In this document: in pieces, positions 46,618 to 55,968 of the stretch
Numbering within the stretch: position 1 is the first letter of the stretch
How the letters are laid out: the number at the start of each line of letters is the position of its first letter
Origin: Pseudanabaena sp. FACHB-2040
GTDB taxonomy: Bacteria; Cyanobacteriota; Cyanobacteriia; Phormidesmidales; Phormidesmidaceae
DNA length: 64,000 nt
NCBI RefSeq assembly: GCF_014696715.1
Contig: NZ_JACJQO010000008.1
Location: forward strand, 124,001-188,000
Direction: 5' to 3'
The notes under the pieces: model-generated
What the model was told of the DNA's origin: nothing
What the model saw: only the letters and a program-made list of their open reading frames with translations
Databases searched by the model: none
Program-made: the position numbers and the translations under genes

Positions 46618-47616
46618 TTAAGCCGACGCTTCGCCGTGAAATTTTAGGCTGAGGCAGGCAATGCCTAACGTCACCAGCAGAATACCTAAAAGCTGCATCA
46701 GCGTAATTCCCTCTTGCAGGGTAAACCAGGCCAGAAGAGCCGTCAGGATAGGGGTTGTGGAGCTAATGAGAGAGGTGCGCGCCGCGCCGATCATCTGGAT
46801 ACCGTAGTTATTGAGAATGTAGGCAATCATGGCGGTAATGCCACTAAGGCCGCTTACCAGCCAAATAGCAGGCCAAAACTCAGGCAGCACCTGAATGTTG
46901 ACCCACAGCAAGCTGACCGTCGCTAGCACTAGATTGGTAGCAAACAGCACCAGGGAAAACGGCAGGGGATGGAGTGGACGCTGCCCCGGCGGCAGAGTCT
47001 TTGCCCGCAGAGAAAGCTGGGTCAGTAGACTGTACCCAGCAAAGCAAAACCCGGCACTCAGTGCTGACAGGCTGCCCTTAATCCAACTCGCCAGAGGGAG
47101 AGTATCGGGGTGAGGGGTCGTTAGCACTAGGCCCAGTAGAATCAGCCCCATCAGCCTCAGGTGAAAAGGTTTGGGCCGCTCCCCCAAAAGCGCCCAGGCC
47201 AGCAGCGTCGTTAACGCTGGGTGAATGAAGAACAGGGTGACGGCAATACCCGTTGACAAAAAGCTGATTGCGGTGAACAGCAGCACCAAGGCCGCAAAGA
47301 CAGCTACTGAGGCTCCTATAACCGTCAACCCATACCGAATTTTTCGAGGGTTGGAATCTGTTGGGCTCAAAGTGAAGGTTTGTCGCAGTTCTTGGAAAGT
47401 CGGTGGATAAAGGTTGCAGCTAATAGCAAACATCATCGGCACGACAAATAGCGTCCGCAGCTGGAGCAGCAGCACCGAATGCTGGAAGCTCGGCTCTACC
47501 CAACCGCCCCAAGGAAACTGTCCCAAGATGATTTGGGGGCTGACAATAATCTTCAATGCGACATTTTGAATCGCCAGACAGCAGGTAGAAAGCAGAACCA
47601 GCAGCGTCCCGAGCAT
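46618..47616 (-). CDS. EamA-family (DMT) transporter
   Basis: 332 residues, ten membrane helices in two EamA repeats. The first repeat includes LAWALLGERPKPFHLRLMGLI and the second ends in LLAWFTLQEGITLMQLLG, the typical ExxT/GE-type helix ends. It is a drug/metabolite-superfamily permease, substrate unknown. It converges on the hemerythrin gene. Confidence 0.9.
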   Translation of the reverse strand: MLGTLLVLLSTCCLAIQNVALKIIVSPQIILGQFPWGGWVEPSFQHSVLLLQLRTLFVVPMMFAISCNLYPPTFQELRQTFTLSPTDSNPRKIRYGLTVIGASVAVFAALVLLFTAISFLSTGIAVTLFFIHPALTTLLAWALLGERPKPFHLRLMGLILLGLVLTTPHPDTLPLASWIKGSLSALSAGFCFAGYSLLTQLSLRAKTLPPGQRPLHPLPFSLVLFATNLVLATVSLLWVNIQVLPEFWPAIWLVSGLSGITAMIAYILNNYGIQMIGAARTSLISSTTPILTALLAWFTLQEGITLMQLLGILLVTLGIACLSLKFHGEASA

Positions 47617-47680
47617 AGCAAATGGGGTTTAAGAAGGGATGGCGTGATTCTAAAGCAGGGCTTTTGCTGGCTGTTCCCCC

Positions 47681-48643
47681 TCAAGCCGAAAGCCCCACTG
47701 GGAAGTGGCAGGCGGCCCAGTGCTCTGGGATGGCCTCCTGTAAAAGGGGCATTTCTTGCTGGCAGCGGTCCTGACCTTTGGGGCAGCGGCCATAGAGGCG
47801 GCAGACCTGGGGTGCAGGGTTGATGGGGCTGCGGGGTTCGCCCAGCAGGGGAATGGGCTGGGGCTTGGCCTCAAAGCTGGGAATCGCTGAGAGCAAGGCT
47901 TCGGTGTAGGGATGACGCGGACGGTTAAAGATTTCGCTGACGGTGCCGGCTTCGACAATCTGGCCTAGGTACATTACTAAAATGCGATCGCACAGCAGCC
48001 GCACCACATTCAAATCGTGAGATACAAATAAATAGCTCATGCCCAACCGCGCCTTTAGGTCAGCCAGCAGATGCAAAATGATCGCCTGCACCGACACATC
48101 TAGGGCTGAGGTCGGCTCATCAAGCACCAGCAGCTTTGGACTCAGGGCAATGGCGCGGGCAATGCCCACCCGCGCTTTCTGCCCACCGGAGAGCTGGTGC
48201 GGAAAACGGCTGAGCAAGTCTTGGGGCAATCCGACCAATTCCGCGAGTTCTGCTGCCCGCTGCCGCAGATGGGCCGAGTCACGCTTGCCAGAGAGCTGCC
48301 GAATTGGCTCCGTAATCGTGTCGTAGGCCGTAAAGCGTGGATTGAGGCTATCAGTTGGGTCTTGAAACACCAGCTGAATTTTCCCCCGGTAGCGGCTTTT
48401 AGGAAATTGCCGAGCCGCCATCGTGCTGATAATCGTATCCTCAAAGCGAATCTCACCTGAGGTCGGGTCCAGTAGCCGAGTAATCAGACGGATCAAGGTG
48501 GACTTGCCGCAGCCCGATTCGCCCACCAAGCCGACACTTTCGCCAGGGTGAATATCGAAGGAAACCCGATCGACCGCGTGCAGGTGAGCGGTTTTGCTGA
48601 TGGGGAAGCGTTTGGAGAGGTTGTTGACTTGGAGGAGGGGCAT
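47681..48643 (-). CDS. Peptide/nickel-type ABC transporter ATPase (OppF/DppF-like)
   Basis: 320 residues. Walker A GESGCGKSTLIRLI, Q loop VFQDP, signature LSGGQKARVGIARAIALSP, Walker B LLVLDEPTSALD and H loop VSHD are present. The C-terminal oligopeptide-transporter extension has four cysteines (CRLYGRCPKGQDRC ... ACHFP), as seen in OppF/DppF proteins that carry an iron-sulfur site. It is the last gene of the five-gene minus-strand operon. Confidence 0.93.
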   Translation of the reverse strand: MPLLQVNNLSKRFPISKTAHLHAVDRVSFDIHPGESVGLVGESGCGKSTLIRLITRLLDPTSGEIRFEDTIISTMAARQFPKSRYRGKIQLVFQDPTDSLNPRFTAYDTITEPIRQLSGKRDSAHLRQRAAELAELVGLPQDLLSRFPHQLSGGQKARVGIARAIALSPKLLVLDEPTSALDVSVQAIILHLLADLKARLGMSYLFVSHDLNVVRLLCDRILVMYLGQIVEAGTVSEIFNRPRHPYTEALLSAIPSFEAKPQPIPLLGEPRSPINPAPQVCRLYGRCPKGQDRCQQEMPLLQEAIPEHWAACHFPVGLSA

Positions 48644-48647
48644 GGGG

Positions 48648-48787
48648 GGTAGGGGGTGGATGGGTGAGTGGATGAGTGGGTGAGTAGACGAGTAGGGGAG
48701 TGGGGGGTTTGAGAGTTAGCTGTTAAGTACTGATTTCATGTTTCATATGCTTCCTTACCCATCCACCCATCTACTCATCCACCCTTT
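48648..48787. repeat. Paired G-rich / C-rich minisatellite between the two ATPase genes
   Basis: A G-rich arm (48648-48707, GGATGGGTGAGTGGATGAG units) and a C-rich arm (48755-48785, CCATCCACCCATCTACTC) face each other across 48 nt in the spacer between dppD-like and dppF-like genes. Same family as the elements at 9119, 50743 and 55716. Confidence 0.6.
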
Positions 48788-49796
48788 ACAAAGGCTTTTG
48801 GCACGCGACAAAATGCTCTCGGTCAATCAGGTCTAGGGTCAGGGGAGGTTGGTCGCAGAGATTAGTTTCGTAGCGATCGCATCTTTGGCTAAAGCGACAA
48901 GGGGGGAGATCGGTAGCTTTGAGATCAGGCAGGTTACCGGGGATGGGGACGAGGTCGGCGAAGGTTTTGTGGGGTTCGGGGGTGGCGGCGATGAGTTTGG
49001 CGGTATAGGGGTGGCGGGGATGGGCGAAAAGGGCGTGGGTGGGGGCCAATTCAACGACGTGTCCGGCGTGCATGACGACGATGCGATCGCAATATTCTGA
49101 GGCTAGTGCCAAATCGTGGGTAATCAGCACAGTGGCCATTTGGCGCTGCTCGGCCAGGTCTTTGAGCAGATTCATTACGGTAGCTTGGGTGGTGACGTCT
49201 AGCCCTGTGGTGGGTTCGTCAGCGATCAGGAGTTTAGGCGAGCAGGCCAGGGCTAGGGCAATCATAATGCGCTGGCATAGTCCGCCCGACAGCTCATAGG
49301 GATAGGCGTCGTAGCGTTTTTCGGCATCGGGTATGCGAACGCTAGACAGCAGATCAATCGCTTTGGTTTTTAAATCTGCTGAGGGCAGGTTTGAATGGCA
49401 CCGCAGGACGTCCTCAATCTGCTTACCCACCTTACGAATGGGGTTCAATGCTGTGCGCGGGTTCTGAAAGATCATCGAGAGTTCTTTGCCCCGCAGTTGC
49501 CGTAGGGCAGACTCAGGCTCTGCTAGCAGATCAACGTTTTTCTCGCCCGTTTGCAATAACGCCTGCCCTTTTGTCACCCTTCCAGCCCGATCCAGCACGC
49601 CCATTAAGGTAAAAGCCGTGACCGATTTGCCAGAACCGCTCTCGCCCACAATACCGACTGTTTCCCCTGGCTGAATGGCGAAGCTGACAGATTCCAGCGC
49701 CTTAACCACACCGGAACGGGTGCGAAACTCGACTGTAAGGTTTTCGACCGACAGCAGCGCTGCTTGAGTTTTGACCGGAATCGGGGTGGTTTGCAT
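48786..49796 (-). CDS. Peptide/nickel-type ABC transporter ATPase (OppD/DppD-like)
   Basis: 336 residues from the ATG at 49796 (a GTG at 49820 is in frame but has no ribosome site). Walker A GESGSGKSVTAFTL, signature LSGGLCQRIMIALALACSP, Walker B LLIADEPTTGLD, H loop ITHD. The C-terminal extension with CRFSQRCDRYETNLC and ACQKP matches OppD/DppD. It pairs with the downstream ATPase to power the DppB/DppC channel. Confidence 0.93.
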   Translation of the reverse strand: MQTTPIPVKTQAALLSVENLTVEFRTRSGVVKALESVSFAIQPGETVGIVGESGSGKSVTAFTLMGVLDRAGRVTKGQALLQTGEKNVDLLAEPESALRQLRGKELSMIFQNPRTALNPIRKVGKQIEDVLRCHSNLPSADLKTKAIDLLSSVRIPDAEKRYDAYPYELSGGLCQRIMIALALACSPKLLIADEPTTGLDVTTQATVMNLLKDLAEQRQMATVLITHDLALASEYCDRIVVMHAGHVVELAPTHALFAHPRHPYTAKLIAATPEPHKTFADLVPIPGNLPDLKATDLPPCRFSQRCDRYETNLCDQPPLTLDLIDREHFVACQKPL

Positions 49797-49900
49797 GGTT
49801 AGGGTGAGTTGCGATCGCACAACCTAGACAGGGTTCGATTAAAGGCAGAGGCCCAGGTGCAGAAACTTGGCGACAGAAACTTGGCGCAAAAACTATGGAT

Positions 49901-50746
49901 TTACGTACGCATTCGAGGATCGATCAAATCCCGCAGCCCATCGCCCAGCAGGTTGAAGCAAAACACTGCCAGCATCAGCACCGCACCGGGAAACAGGGCC
50001 AGCCACCATTCTCCCGACACGATATAGGTCGCACCTTCGGCCACCATGATGCCCCACTCAGCGGTCGGCGGTCGGACGCCTAGGCCAATGAAAGACAGCC
50101 CCGCCGCATTGAGAATGGCCCAGCCCATATTCAGCGACATATGCACCATCATCACCGGCAGCACGTTGGGAAATAGGTGCTGGGCCATAATGCGCCAGTC
50201 GCCATTGCCCACCAGCCGCGCCGCCTCGACATAGCCAGCTTCGCGCCGGATCAAAACTTCCGATCGCACGACTCGGGTGTAGAGCGGCAGGTTGATAACG
50301 GCCGTTGCATAAATGATGTTCTCAATGGAGTTGCCCAGCGCCGCCACTAGCCCCATCGCCAGCACAAATAAAGGAAATGCCATCAGGGTGTCTATGCAGC
50401 GAGAAATGATGCGGTCAGTCCAGCCGCCGAAATAGCCTGCGCAGGTGCCCAAAATGCTGCCTACCCAAAACGACATTGCGACCGCCAGCACCGCAATACC
50501 CAAATCCAACCGGGTCGCCACAATCACGCGGCTGAGCACATCTCGCCCCAACTGGTCGGTGCCAAACCAGTGAGATGGGGAGGGGGCCTGTAGTGCGATC
50601 GCAGAATTGCTAGCCAGCGGATCATAGGGTGCCAGCGCCTCGCCAAAGATAGCAAACAGCGCAAACACAAAAAACAGCCCAAACGCAGCAAAGGTAATGA
50701 CGTTTTCGCTAATTACGTACTGGGTGTGGCGGAGGGTGGCGGTCAT
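49901..50746 (-). CDS. ABC transporter permease (OppC/DppC-like)
   Basis: 281 residues, about six membrane helices. It has the DppC start EALAPYDPLASNSAIALQAP with FGTDQLGRDVLSRVI and the EAA loop EAARLVGNGDWRIMAQHLFPN. It is the inner-membrane channel half that works with DppB. Confidence 0.94.
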   Translation of the reverse strand: MTATLRHTQYVISENVITFAAFGLFFVFALFAIFGEALAPYDPLASNSAIALQAPSPSHWFGTDQLGRDVLSRVIVATRLDLGIAVLAVAMSFWVGSILGTCAGYFGGWTDRIISRCIDTLMAFPLFVLAMGLVAALGNSIENIIYATAVINLPLYTRVVRSEVLIRREAGYVEAARLVGNGDWRIMAQHLFPNVLPVMMVHMSLNMGWAILNAAGLSFIGLGVRPPTAEWGIMVAEGATYIVSGEWWLALFPGAVLMLAVFCFNLLGDGLRDLIDPRMRT

Positions 50747-50934
50747 GGGGCGGAGGGGTGGTGAATGGGTAGGAGAGAAGGGGGGAAGACGCAGAGAGGG
50801 GAGCGCGGGGATGGGGATGGTGGGGGAGATAGGGGGGACAGGAGAGATCGGGAATTCATCGAATATTGCTCATCCACTCATTACTCCTCTACTCATCCAT
50901 TTATCTACCCCTTACCCCTCCACCCCTCCACCCC
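50747..50934. repeat. Paired G-rich / C-rich minisatellite between permease genes
   Basis: A G-rich arm (50747-50845) and a C-rich arm (50870-50945, CTCATCCACTC then repeats of CCCCTCCACCCCTTA) fill the spacer between the dppB-like and dppC-like genes. It disrupts the otherwise tight operon spacing and may form a transcript hairpin. Confidence 0.6.
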
Positions 50935-51960
50935 TTACCCCTCCACCCCTGCCCTTGGGTCAATCACTACATACAGCAGGTCGATCAGCAGGTTGAGAAA
51001 GACGTACAGCAGTGCCATCGTCAAGATAAAGCCTTGGATCGGGGCGTAGTCTGACTGCACGAGGGCTTCGACGGCGTAGGAGCCGATACCGGGCCAGGCA
51101 AAGACTTTTTCAACTAGGATGTTGGCTCCTAGCAGAAAGGAAAAGACAATACCGAGGGTGGTGACAACGGGGAGCATGGCGTTGCGGAAGGCGTAGCCAA
51201 AGAGGATTTGGCGGGGCGGTAGGCCGCTGGCTCTGGCAGTGCGGATGAAGTCGCTAGAGAGAATGGCGAGCATGGCGGCGCGGGTGACGCGCGCTAGGGG
51301 AGCTAGGGCAAACAGACCCAGGGTGATAGCGGGCAGAATGAGCTGAGCTAGGGCGGCCCCAAACAGACCCAGATCGCCTGCTAGTAGGCTGTCGATTAAG
51401 TAAAAACCGCTTACCTGAGGGGGGGCACTATGAAGTAGATCTAGCCGCCCTACGGGAGCCGGAGCCAGACCCAAGCGGTAATACAAGATGTACAGCAGAA
51501 ATAGGCCGGTAAAAAAGGTGGGCAGAGAGACGCCTGCTGTTGCCAGTAGCCTGACTGAGTGATCAATCCAAGAATTGGGTCGGGTGGCTGCTAGGATGCC
51601 GAGGGGAAGGGCAAGTGCGATCGCAAATACCAGTCCGGCCAAGGTCAGTTCCAGAGAGGCGGGCAGCCGCGTCATCAGGTCATACACTACGGTTTGGCCG
51701 GTCGTGAGCGAAACGCCCAGATCGCCCCGAATCAAGTTGCCCAGGTAAAGCAGAAACTGCTCTGGCAGGGTGCGGTCGAGTCCCAAGCTGCGGCGGATCT
51801 CCTCAATGGCCTCTGCAGTAGCCGCTGGTCCGGCGAAGAATGCAGCAGGATCACCAGGCAGGGCTCGCGTCAGCAGAAATGTCACAATAACCACCCCGAT
51901 GACGCTCGGAATTGCGCCCGCTAACCGCCGTCCGATAACTTTTCCCGTTGACTGTGCCAT
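50935..51960 (-). CDS. ABC transporter permease (OppB/DppB-like)
   Basis: 341 residues, six membrane helices. DppB landmarks: VTFLLTRALPGDPAAFFAG, LGLDRTLPEQFLLYLGNLIRG, LGVSLTTGQTV and the EAA loop RTARASGLPPRQILFGYAFRN. Last residues AGVEG are encoded within the C-rich minisatellite, so the repeat has invaded or extended the end of the gene. It starts 3 nt after the binding-protein stop. Confidence 0.94.
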   Translation of the reverse strand: MAQSTGKVIGRRLAGAIPSVIGVVIVTFLLTRALPGDPAAFFAGPAATAEAIEEIRRSLGLDRTLPEQFLLYLGNLIRGDLGVSLTTGQTVVYDLMTRLPASLELTLAGLVFAIALALPLGILAATRPNSWIDHSVRLLATAGVSLPTFFTGLFLLYILYYRLGLAPAPVGRLDLLHSAPPQVSGFYLIDSLLAGDLGLFGAALAQLILPAITLGLFALAPLARVTRAAMLAILSSDFIRTARASGLPPRQILFGYAFRNAMLPVVTTLGIVFSFLLGANILVEKVFAWPGIGSYAVEALVQSDYAPIQGFILTMALLYVFLNLLIDLLYVVIDPRAGVEG

Positions 51961-51963
51961 GAC

Positions 51964-53643
51964 TTACGCCTTTTGCAGCTGACGGAAATCGAGCTGGCGG
52001 TGGAACCAATACTGGTAGCCGCTGATGTTGGGCTGCATCGCTACTCCTAGCACCGGTTGCACGAGAGGCACGCGGGGCACTTCCTGCCAGGCAGTTTTGA
52101 TAAAGCCTTTCACACTCTCGTCATACTCTGCCTTTCCTGGTTCCGAGGCCAGCGCCTTTTCGATCTGCTGGTCCATTGCCGGGTTCTTGTAGGAACTGCC
52201 GTTAAAGGTCGCATCCTGGCTGTGGTAAGCGTAGAAAAAGAAGTAATCAGGGTAATTTAGCCAGCCACCGAAGTTGTTGACAATCATGGGCCGGCTCTTT
52301 TCGACCAGCACCGCCCGGAAGTTGGCGTTGGGCACTTTCTCAATATTGATCTTGATGCCGATCTTCGCTAGCGACTCCTGCATCAGCACGACTGCCGGTT
52401 CGGCCCATTCTTTGGTGCCCAGGTCAAAGGCCAGCGTTGTTTCAAACCCGTCGGGATAGCCAGACTCAGACATCAGCTTTTGGGCCATTGCCAGATCGGT
52501 CTTGTAAGGGCTGGGCTGGGGCCACTCAGCAGATTTAGGCTCAAAGTCGCCGCTGCCATAGAGGGGCACCGTCTGCCCATAAAAGGCCGTTTCTGCGATC
52601 GCATCGTAGGGCATGGCATAGGCGACTGCCTGCCGCACTTTAGTATCGGCAAAGGGGTTCTCAGCCCCCTTTAGCTGAGCGTTGGTGTGCATATCGACGG
52701 AGTAGACGCAGTTTTCAATTGGAGCCGATAGAACCGTAAACTGGTCCATCGCCTTGAATTCTTTCAGGTCTTTTTCCGAGAGGTCAAAGTTGATGTCGAT
52801 GTCGCCCCTCTCCAGCAGCGCCCGTCGGTTACCTGCCTCCGGCACGTTGAGCACAATGACTTCTTCAATCTGGGGCAGTGGGCCTGACTTCCACTCCTCG
52901 AAGCGCACTAGGGTAATGCGCTCGTTGGGCTTAAACTCGCCGAGCTTATAAGCCCCGCCCCCGGCATCGTTACTGTTGAGCCACTCGGCTCCCCAGGGGT
53001 CGGCTTCGCTCAGGTGGGGCTTCACCAATTCCGAGTTGATCACGACCGGAATCGGGACTGCCAGATCGATCATGGTGAGCTTGTCGGGGCGCAAAAACTT
53101 CACCCGGAAGGTGTGGTCGTCTACCACCTCAAACTGCTCTGGCTTCTCCAGTACCCCTGCCTTCATCTGAAAGGTGGGAAAGCCGCCGATAGACACGGCC
53201 CGATCAAAGGACCACTTCACATCTTTGGCTGTCACCGGCGTGCCGTCGTGGAAAGTAGCGTCCTGCCGCAGAAAGAAGGTGACAGACATCCCATCTGAAG
53301 CCATTTCCCAGCTCTCTGCCAGCTCCGGCTCAAGCACTGTGTAGTCGTAGGATAGCGAGCCATCAGGCGTTTCTTTGGTGCCAAAGGTCATCAGCCGGTC
53401 ATACATCGCCCAAGAGATACCGTAGGCAGGCCGATTGGTTCCTATGCGGTGTAGGTCGAGACTGTTGGGAAAGCCGCCGCCCTGCACCATCGTCAGCTTG
53501 GCATTGGTGGCCCCAGCAGTTGCCCCAGCCGCCGCTTCAGAGGATGCTACAGGAGAGTTTGAGCTACAGGCTTTTAGCCCATTGGCCAATGTAATGCCAG
53601 CGGTAAAACTAAGGCTAGTTTTGAGCAGTTTTCGGCGTTTCAT
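51964..53643 (-). CDS. Extracellular solute-binding protein family 5 (peptide/nickel type)
   Basis: 559 residues. N-terminus MKRRKLLKTSLSFTAGITLA followed by NGLKACSS: a KRR start plus a lipobox-like LKAC, so a lipoprotein or Tat-type export. SBP_bac_5 features: the YEP-like LEPELAESWEMASDG, FFLRQDATFHDGTPVTAKDV, and GGGAYKLGEFKPNERITLVR. First gene of the ABC operon; it defines the substrate (likely peptides or a similar organic molecule). Confidence 0.93.
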   Translation of the reverse strand: MKRRKLLKTSLSFTAGITLANGLKACSSNSPVASSEAAAGATAGATNAKLTMVQGGGFPNSLDLHRIGTNRPAYGISWAMYDRLMTFGTKETPDGSLSYDYTVLEPELAESWEMASDGMSVTFFLRQDATFHDGTPVTAKDVKWSFDRAVSIGGFPTFQMKAGVLEKPEQFEVVDDHTFRVKFLRPDKLTMIDLAVPIPVVINSELVKPHLSEADPWGAEWLNSNDAGGGAYKLGEFKPNERITLVRFEEWKSGPLPQIEEVIVLNVPEAGNRRALLERGDIDINFDLSEKDLKEFKAMDQFTVLSAPIENCVYSVDMHTNAQLKGAENPFADTKVRQAVAYAMPYDAIAETAFYGQTVPLYGSGDFEPKSAEWPQPSPYKTDLAMAQKLMSESGYPDGFETTLAFDLGTKEWAEPAVVLMQESLAKIGIKINIEKVPNANFRAVLVEKSRPMIVNNFGGWLNYPDYFFFYAYHSQDATFNGSSYKNPAMDQQIEKALASEPGKAEYDESVKGFIKTAWQEVPRVPLVQPVLGVAMQPNISGYQYWFHRQLDFRQLQKA

Positions 53644-53948
53644 AGCGGCCCCAAAAGAGTGTGCAAACTGAGTGAAGGGATTACGAAAAATCGGGTTCTA
53701 AAAAAGAGTAAAATCAGCTACAGTTTGTAAGCTGATGACTGTGTGATGTGCGTTGAAGTTGGGCTTAACTGTAGAACACACATCAGAAAGAATGGGAGAA
53801 GAATTTGGGAAGAATTCGGGAAGAATATTTACCATTTGATGACAGAAGTAAGCCTCGAACAGCTTGACAGAAACCCGATTTTAAGGAGTTTGAAGACTGC
53901 AGATTTAAATGCTGTAACTTGACATAGACTGCTCAAAACAAAATTTTC
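53644..53948. promoter_or_regulatory. Divergent promoter region between ABC operon and CHASE kinase
   Basis: 305 nt. A threefold near-direct repeat (T/C)GGGAAGAATT spans about 53792-53831, at 11-13 bp spacing. TTGACA occurs at about 53920 upstream of the kinase start, but a matching -10 box at the usual spacing would sit almost on the ATG. No gene is seen. Confidence 0.4.
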
Positions 53949-55715
53949 ATGGTTGTCACGCGGCTTTTTCGATCTCTGCCCACTACGTTCACCCTGATCG
54001 TCGGGCTAGGGCTGACCCTAACGACAACGCTGTGGGTGGGGCGATGGGAACGGCTAACGCGGCAAAGTGAATTTCAGCAGCAGATTGATAACCTTACAAC
54101 GTCGCTTCAGCGCACTACAAACCGCTACAACGAGCTGCTGCTCTCTCTAGGAGACCTCTACCGGGTTGCGGATAATCAGGTCAGCCAAACTGATTTTCAC
54201 CGCTTTGTGCAGCGGGCCTTAGGTTCTTATCCCGGCATTCAGGCGCTGGAGTGGGCACCGCGCGTTCCGGCAGCAGAGCGCGCGGCTTATGAGCAGGCGT
54301 TGGCGCTGCAGGGCAGCTTTGAGCAGGCCAGCATCTTAGAGCGCAATGCAGCTGGAGCGATGGTTCCGGCGGCTCCGCGCAGTGAATATATACCCGTTAC
54401 CTACATAGAACCCTGGCAGGGCAACGAAGTGGCAATGGGCTACGACCTGGCTTCAGACACGACCCGGCAGGTGGCCCTAGATCTGGCGCGAGATACGGGT
54501 GCGATCGCATTTACTGCCCGCATCCAGCTAGTCCAAGAAACTGCCGACAACCAATACAGCTTCCTGGTCTTTCTGCCGGTTTATAGCCAGCCAGCCTCTA
54601 CCCTAGAAGCCCGACGACAGCACCTAGAGGGCTATATTCTGGGCGTGTTTCGGGTTGCCGATGTGGTCGAAGAAGCCCTTCAAGACTTGAACTTCGGCAT
54701 TGACTTCTATCTCTATGACCAAACCGCCAGTTCCGACGAGCAATTTTTAGGCTTTTACAACTCTGCGCTGCAGCGAGTCGTTACCACAGCTAACCCCATT
54801 CCCAAAACTCAGCCGGGCAGAAACTTTTTGTGTTCAGATCAACAGAACTGTACCCAAAGCCTATACCTAGGCCAGCGGGAATGGCGCATCGTGTTCCTGC
54901 CCTCTTCTGCTTACCAGCCTCGCTATTTTCCCTTGAGCACTTTGGCGACGCTGTTGATTGGCCTACTGCTCACCAGCAGCCTGCTGATTTACCTATCGCG
55001 CTGGCAGGCCGAACTAGAGCGCACCCGCGAACTGAGCGACCTGAAGCTGCGTCTATTCTCTATGGCCTCCCATGAGCTGAGAACGCCGCTGAGCATCATT
55101 TTGGTTTCGGCTCAGTCTTTAGAAACCAATCGGGCCATCTTGACCCCGACCCAGCAGACCAACGCCATTGAGCGCATTCAAACCGCTGCCAAGCGGCTCA
55201 GCCAGCTCGTCAGCGACATTCTCACCCTGACCCGCGCCGAAGCAGGCAAGCTGGAGTTTACCCCTGAGATTATTGAGCTAGAACCCTTCTGCTGGCAAAT
55301 CGTAGACGAAGTGCAGGCCAGCCTCAAACCCACCCAGCACCTGTTGTTTGAGCTGCCGCTACCGCTGCCCAAAGCCTTCCTCGATAAAAAGCTGCTGCGC
55401 TCACTGCTGCTGAACCTGCTCTCCAACGCCGCCAAATATTCCCCGGAAGACGGCAAAATCCAGCTTCAGGTCAGCCTTACCAGCAATACTCTGCACTTTC
55501 AGGTCAGCGATCAGGGCATTGGCATTCCCCCAACCGCCCAAGACCAGATCTTTGAAGCCTTCTATCGCGGAGACAACGTCGGCAGCGTCCAAGGCACCGG
55601 GCTAGGTCTCGCCGTCGTTAAAACTTGTGTAGACCTACACGACGGCACCCTGAGCGTAAGCAGCACTCTGGGGGGTGGGACTGTGGTGTCGGTTGCCTTG
55701 CCTTGGGTGGAGTAG
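53949..55715 (+). CDS. CHASE-domain sensor histidine kinase
   Basis: 588 residues. Membrane helix (about 13-30), a large extracytoplasmic CHASE-type sensor (about 40-330, with IQALEWAPRVPAAERAAYEQA), a second membrane helix (STLATLLIGLLLTSSLLIYL), then HisKA with phospho-His375 in MASHELRTPLSI and an HATPase with NLLSNAAKYS, DQGIGIP and GTGLGLAVV. It senses an external small molecule. It converges on an OmpR-type regulator 250 bp away, its probable partner. Confidence 0.93.
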   Translation: MVVTRLFRSLPTTFTLIVGLGLTLTTTLWVGRWERLTRQSEFQQQIDNLTTSLQRTTNRYNELLLSLGDLYRVADNQVSQTDFHRFVQRALGSYPGIQALEWAPRVPAAERAAYEQALALQGSFEQASILERNAAGAMVPAAPRSEYIPVTYIEPWQGNEVAMGYDLASDTTRQVALDLARDTGAIAFTARIQLVQETADNQYSFLVFLPVYSQPASTLEARRQHLEGYILGVFRVADVVEEALQDLNFGIDFYLYDQTASSDEQFLGFYNSALQRVVTTANPIPKTQPGRNFLCSDQQNCTQSLYLGQREWRIVFLPSSAYQPRYFPLSTLATLLIGLLLTSSLLIYLSRWQAELERTRELSDLKLRLFSMASHELRTPLSIILVSAQSLETNRAILTPTQQTNAIERIQTAAKRLSQLVSDILTLTRAEAGKLEFTPEIIELEPFCWQIVDEVQASLKPTQHLLFELPLPLPKAFLDKKLLRSLLLNLLSNAAKYSPEDGKIQLQVSLTSNTLHFQVSDQGIGIPPTAQDQIFEAFYRGDNVGSVQGTGLGLAVVKTCVDLHDGTLSVSSTLGGGTVVSVALPWVE

Positions 55716-55968
55716 AGGGGTGGATGGATGGGTAGATGGTAAGGGGTAAAGGGTGGATGGATGAAGGATAGATGAGTGGGGAGTGGATGGGACACGGGGA
55801 ATGCGGGGAAGGTAGATAGATGGATCCGGCTTCTACCGGCTGGCTTGGTCTACAAATGCATCCATATCTCTAATCTCTAAGGAGAGTTTTAGATCTCCCA
55901 AATCTTTACTCCTTCGCACCCCCGCTCCCCACCACCCCTCTACCCTTTACCCTTTACCCTTCACCCCC
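55716..55968. repeat. Paired G-rich / C-rich minisatellite between kinase and regulator
   Basis: A G-rich arm (55716-55815, GGGTGGATGGATGGGTAG units, with a GGTAAGGGGTAAAGGG block) faces a C-rich arm (55917-55975, with CTTTACCCTTTACCC). The GGTAAAGGG-type block is complementary to the CCCTTTACC block, so the two arms can pair. It may act as a two-way terminator for the convergent genes. Confidence 0.6.

Noticed and set aside
50697-51054. Overlapping frames of Pro/Ser/Thr repeats
   Set aside because: They are translations of the G-rich/C-rich minisatellite, not genes.
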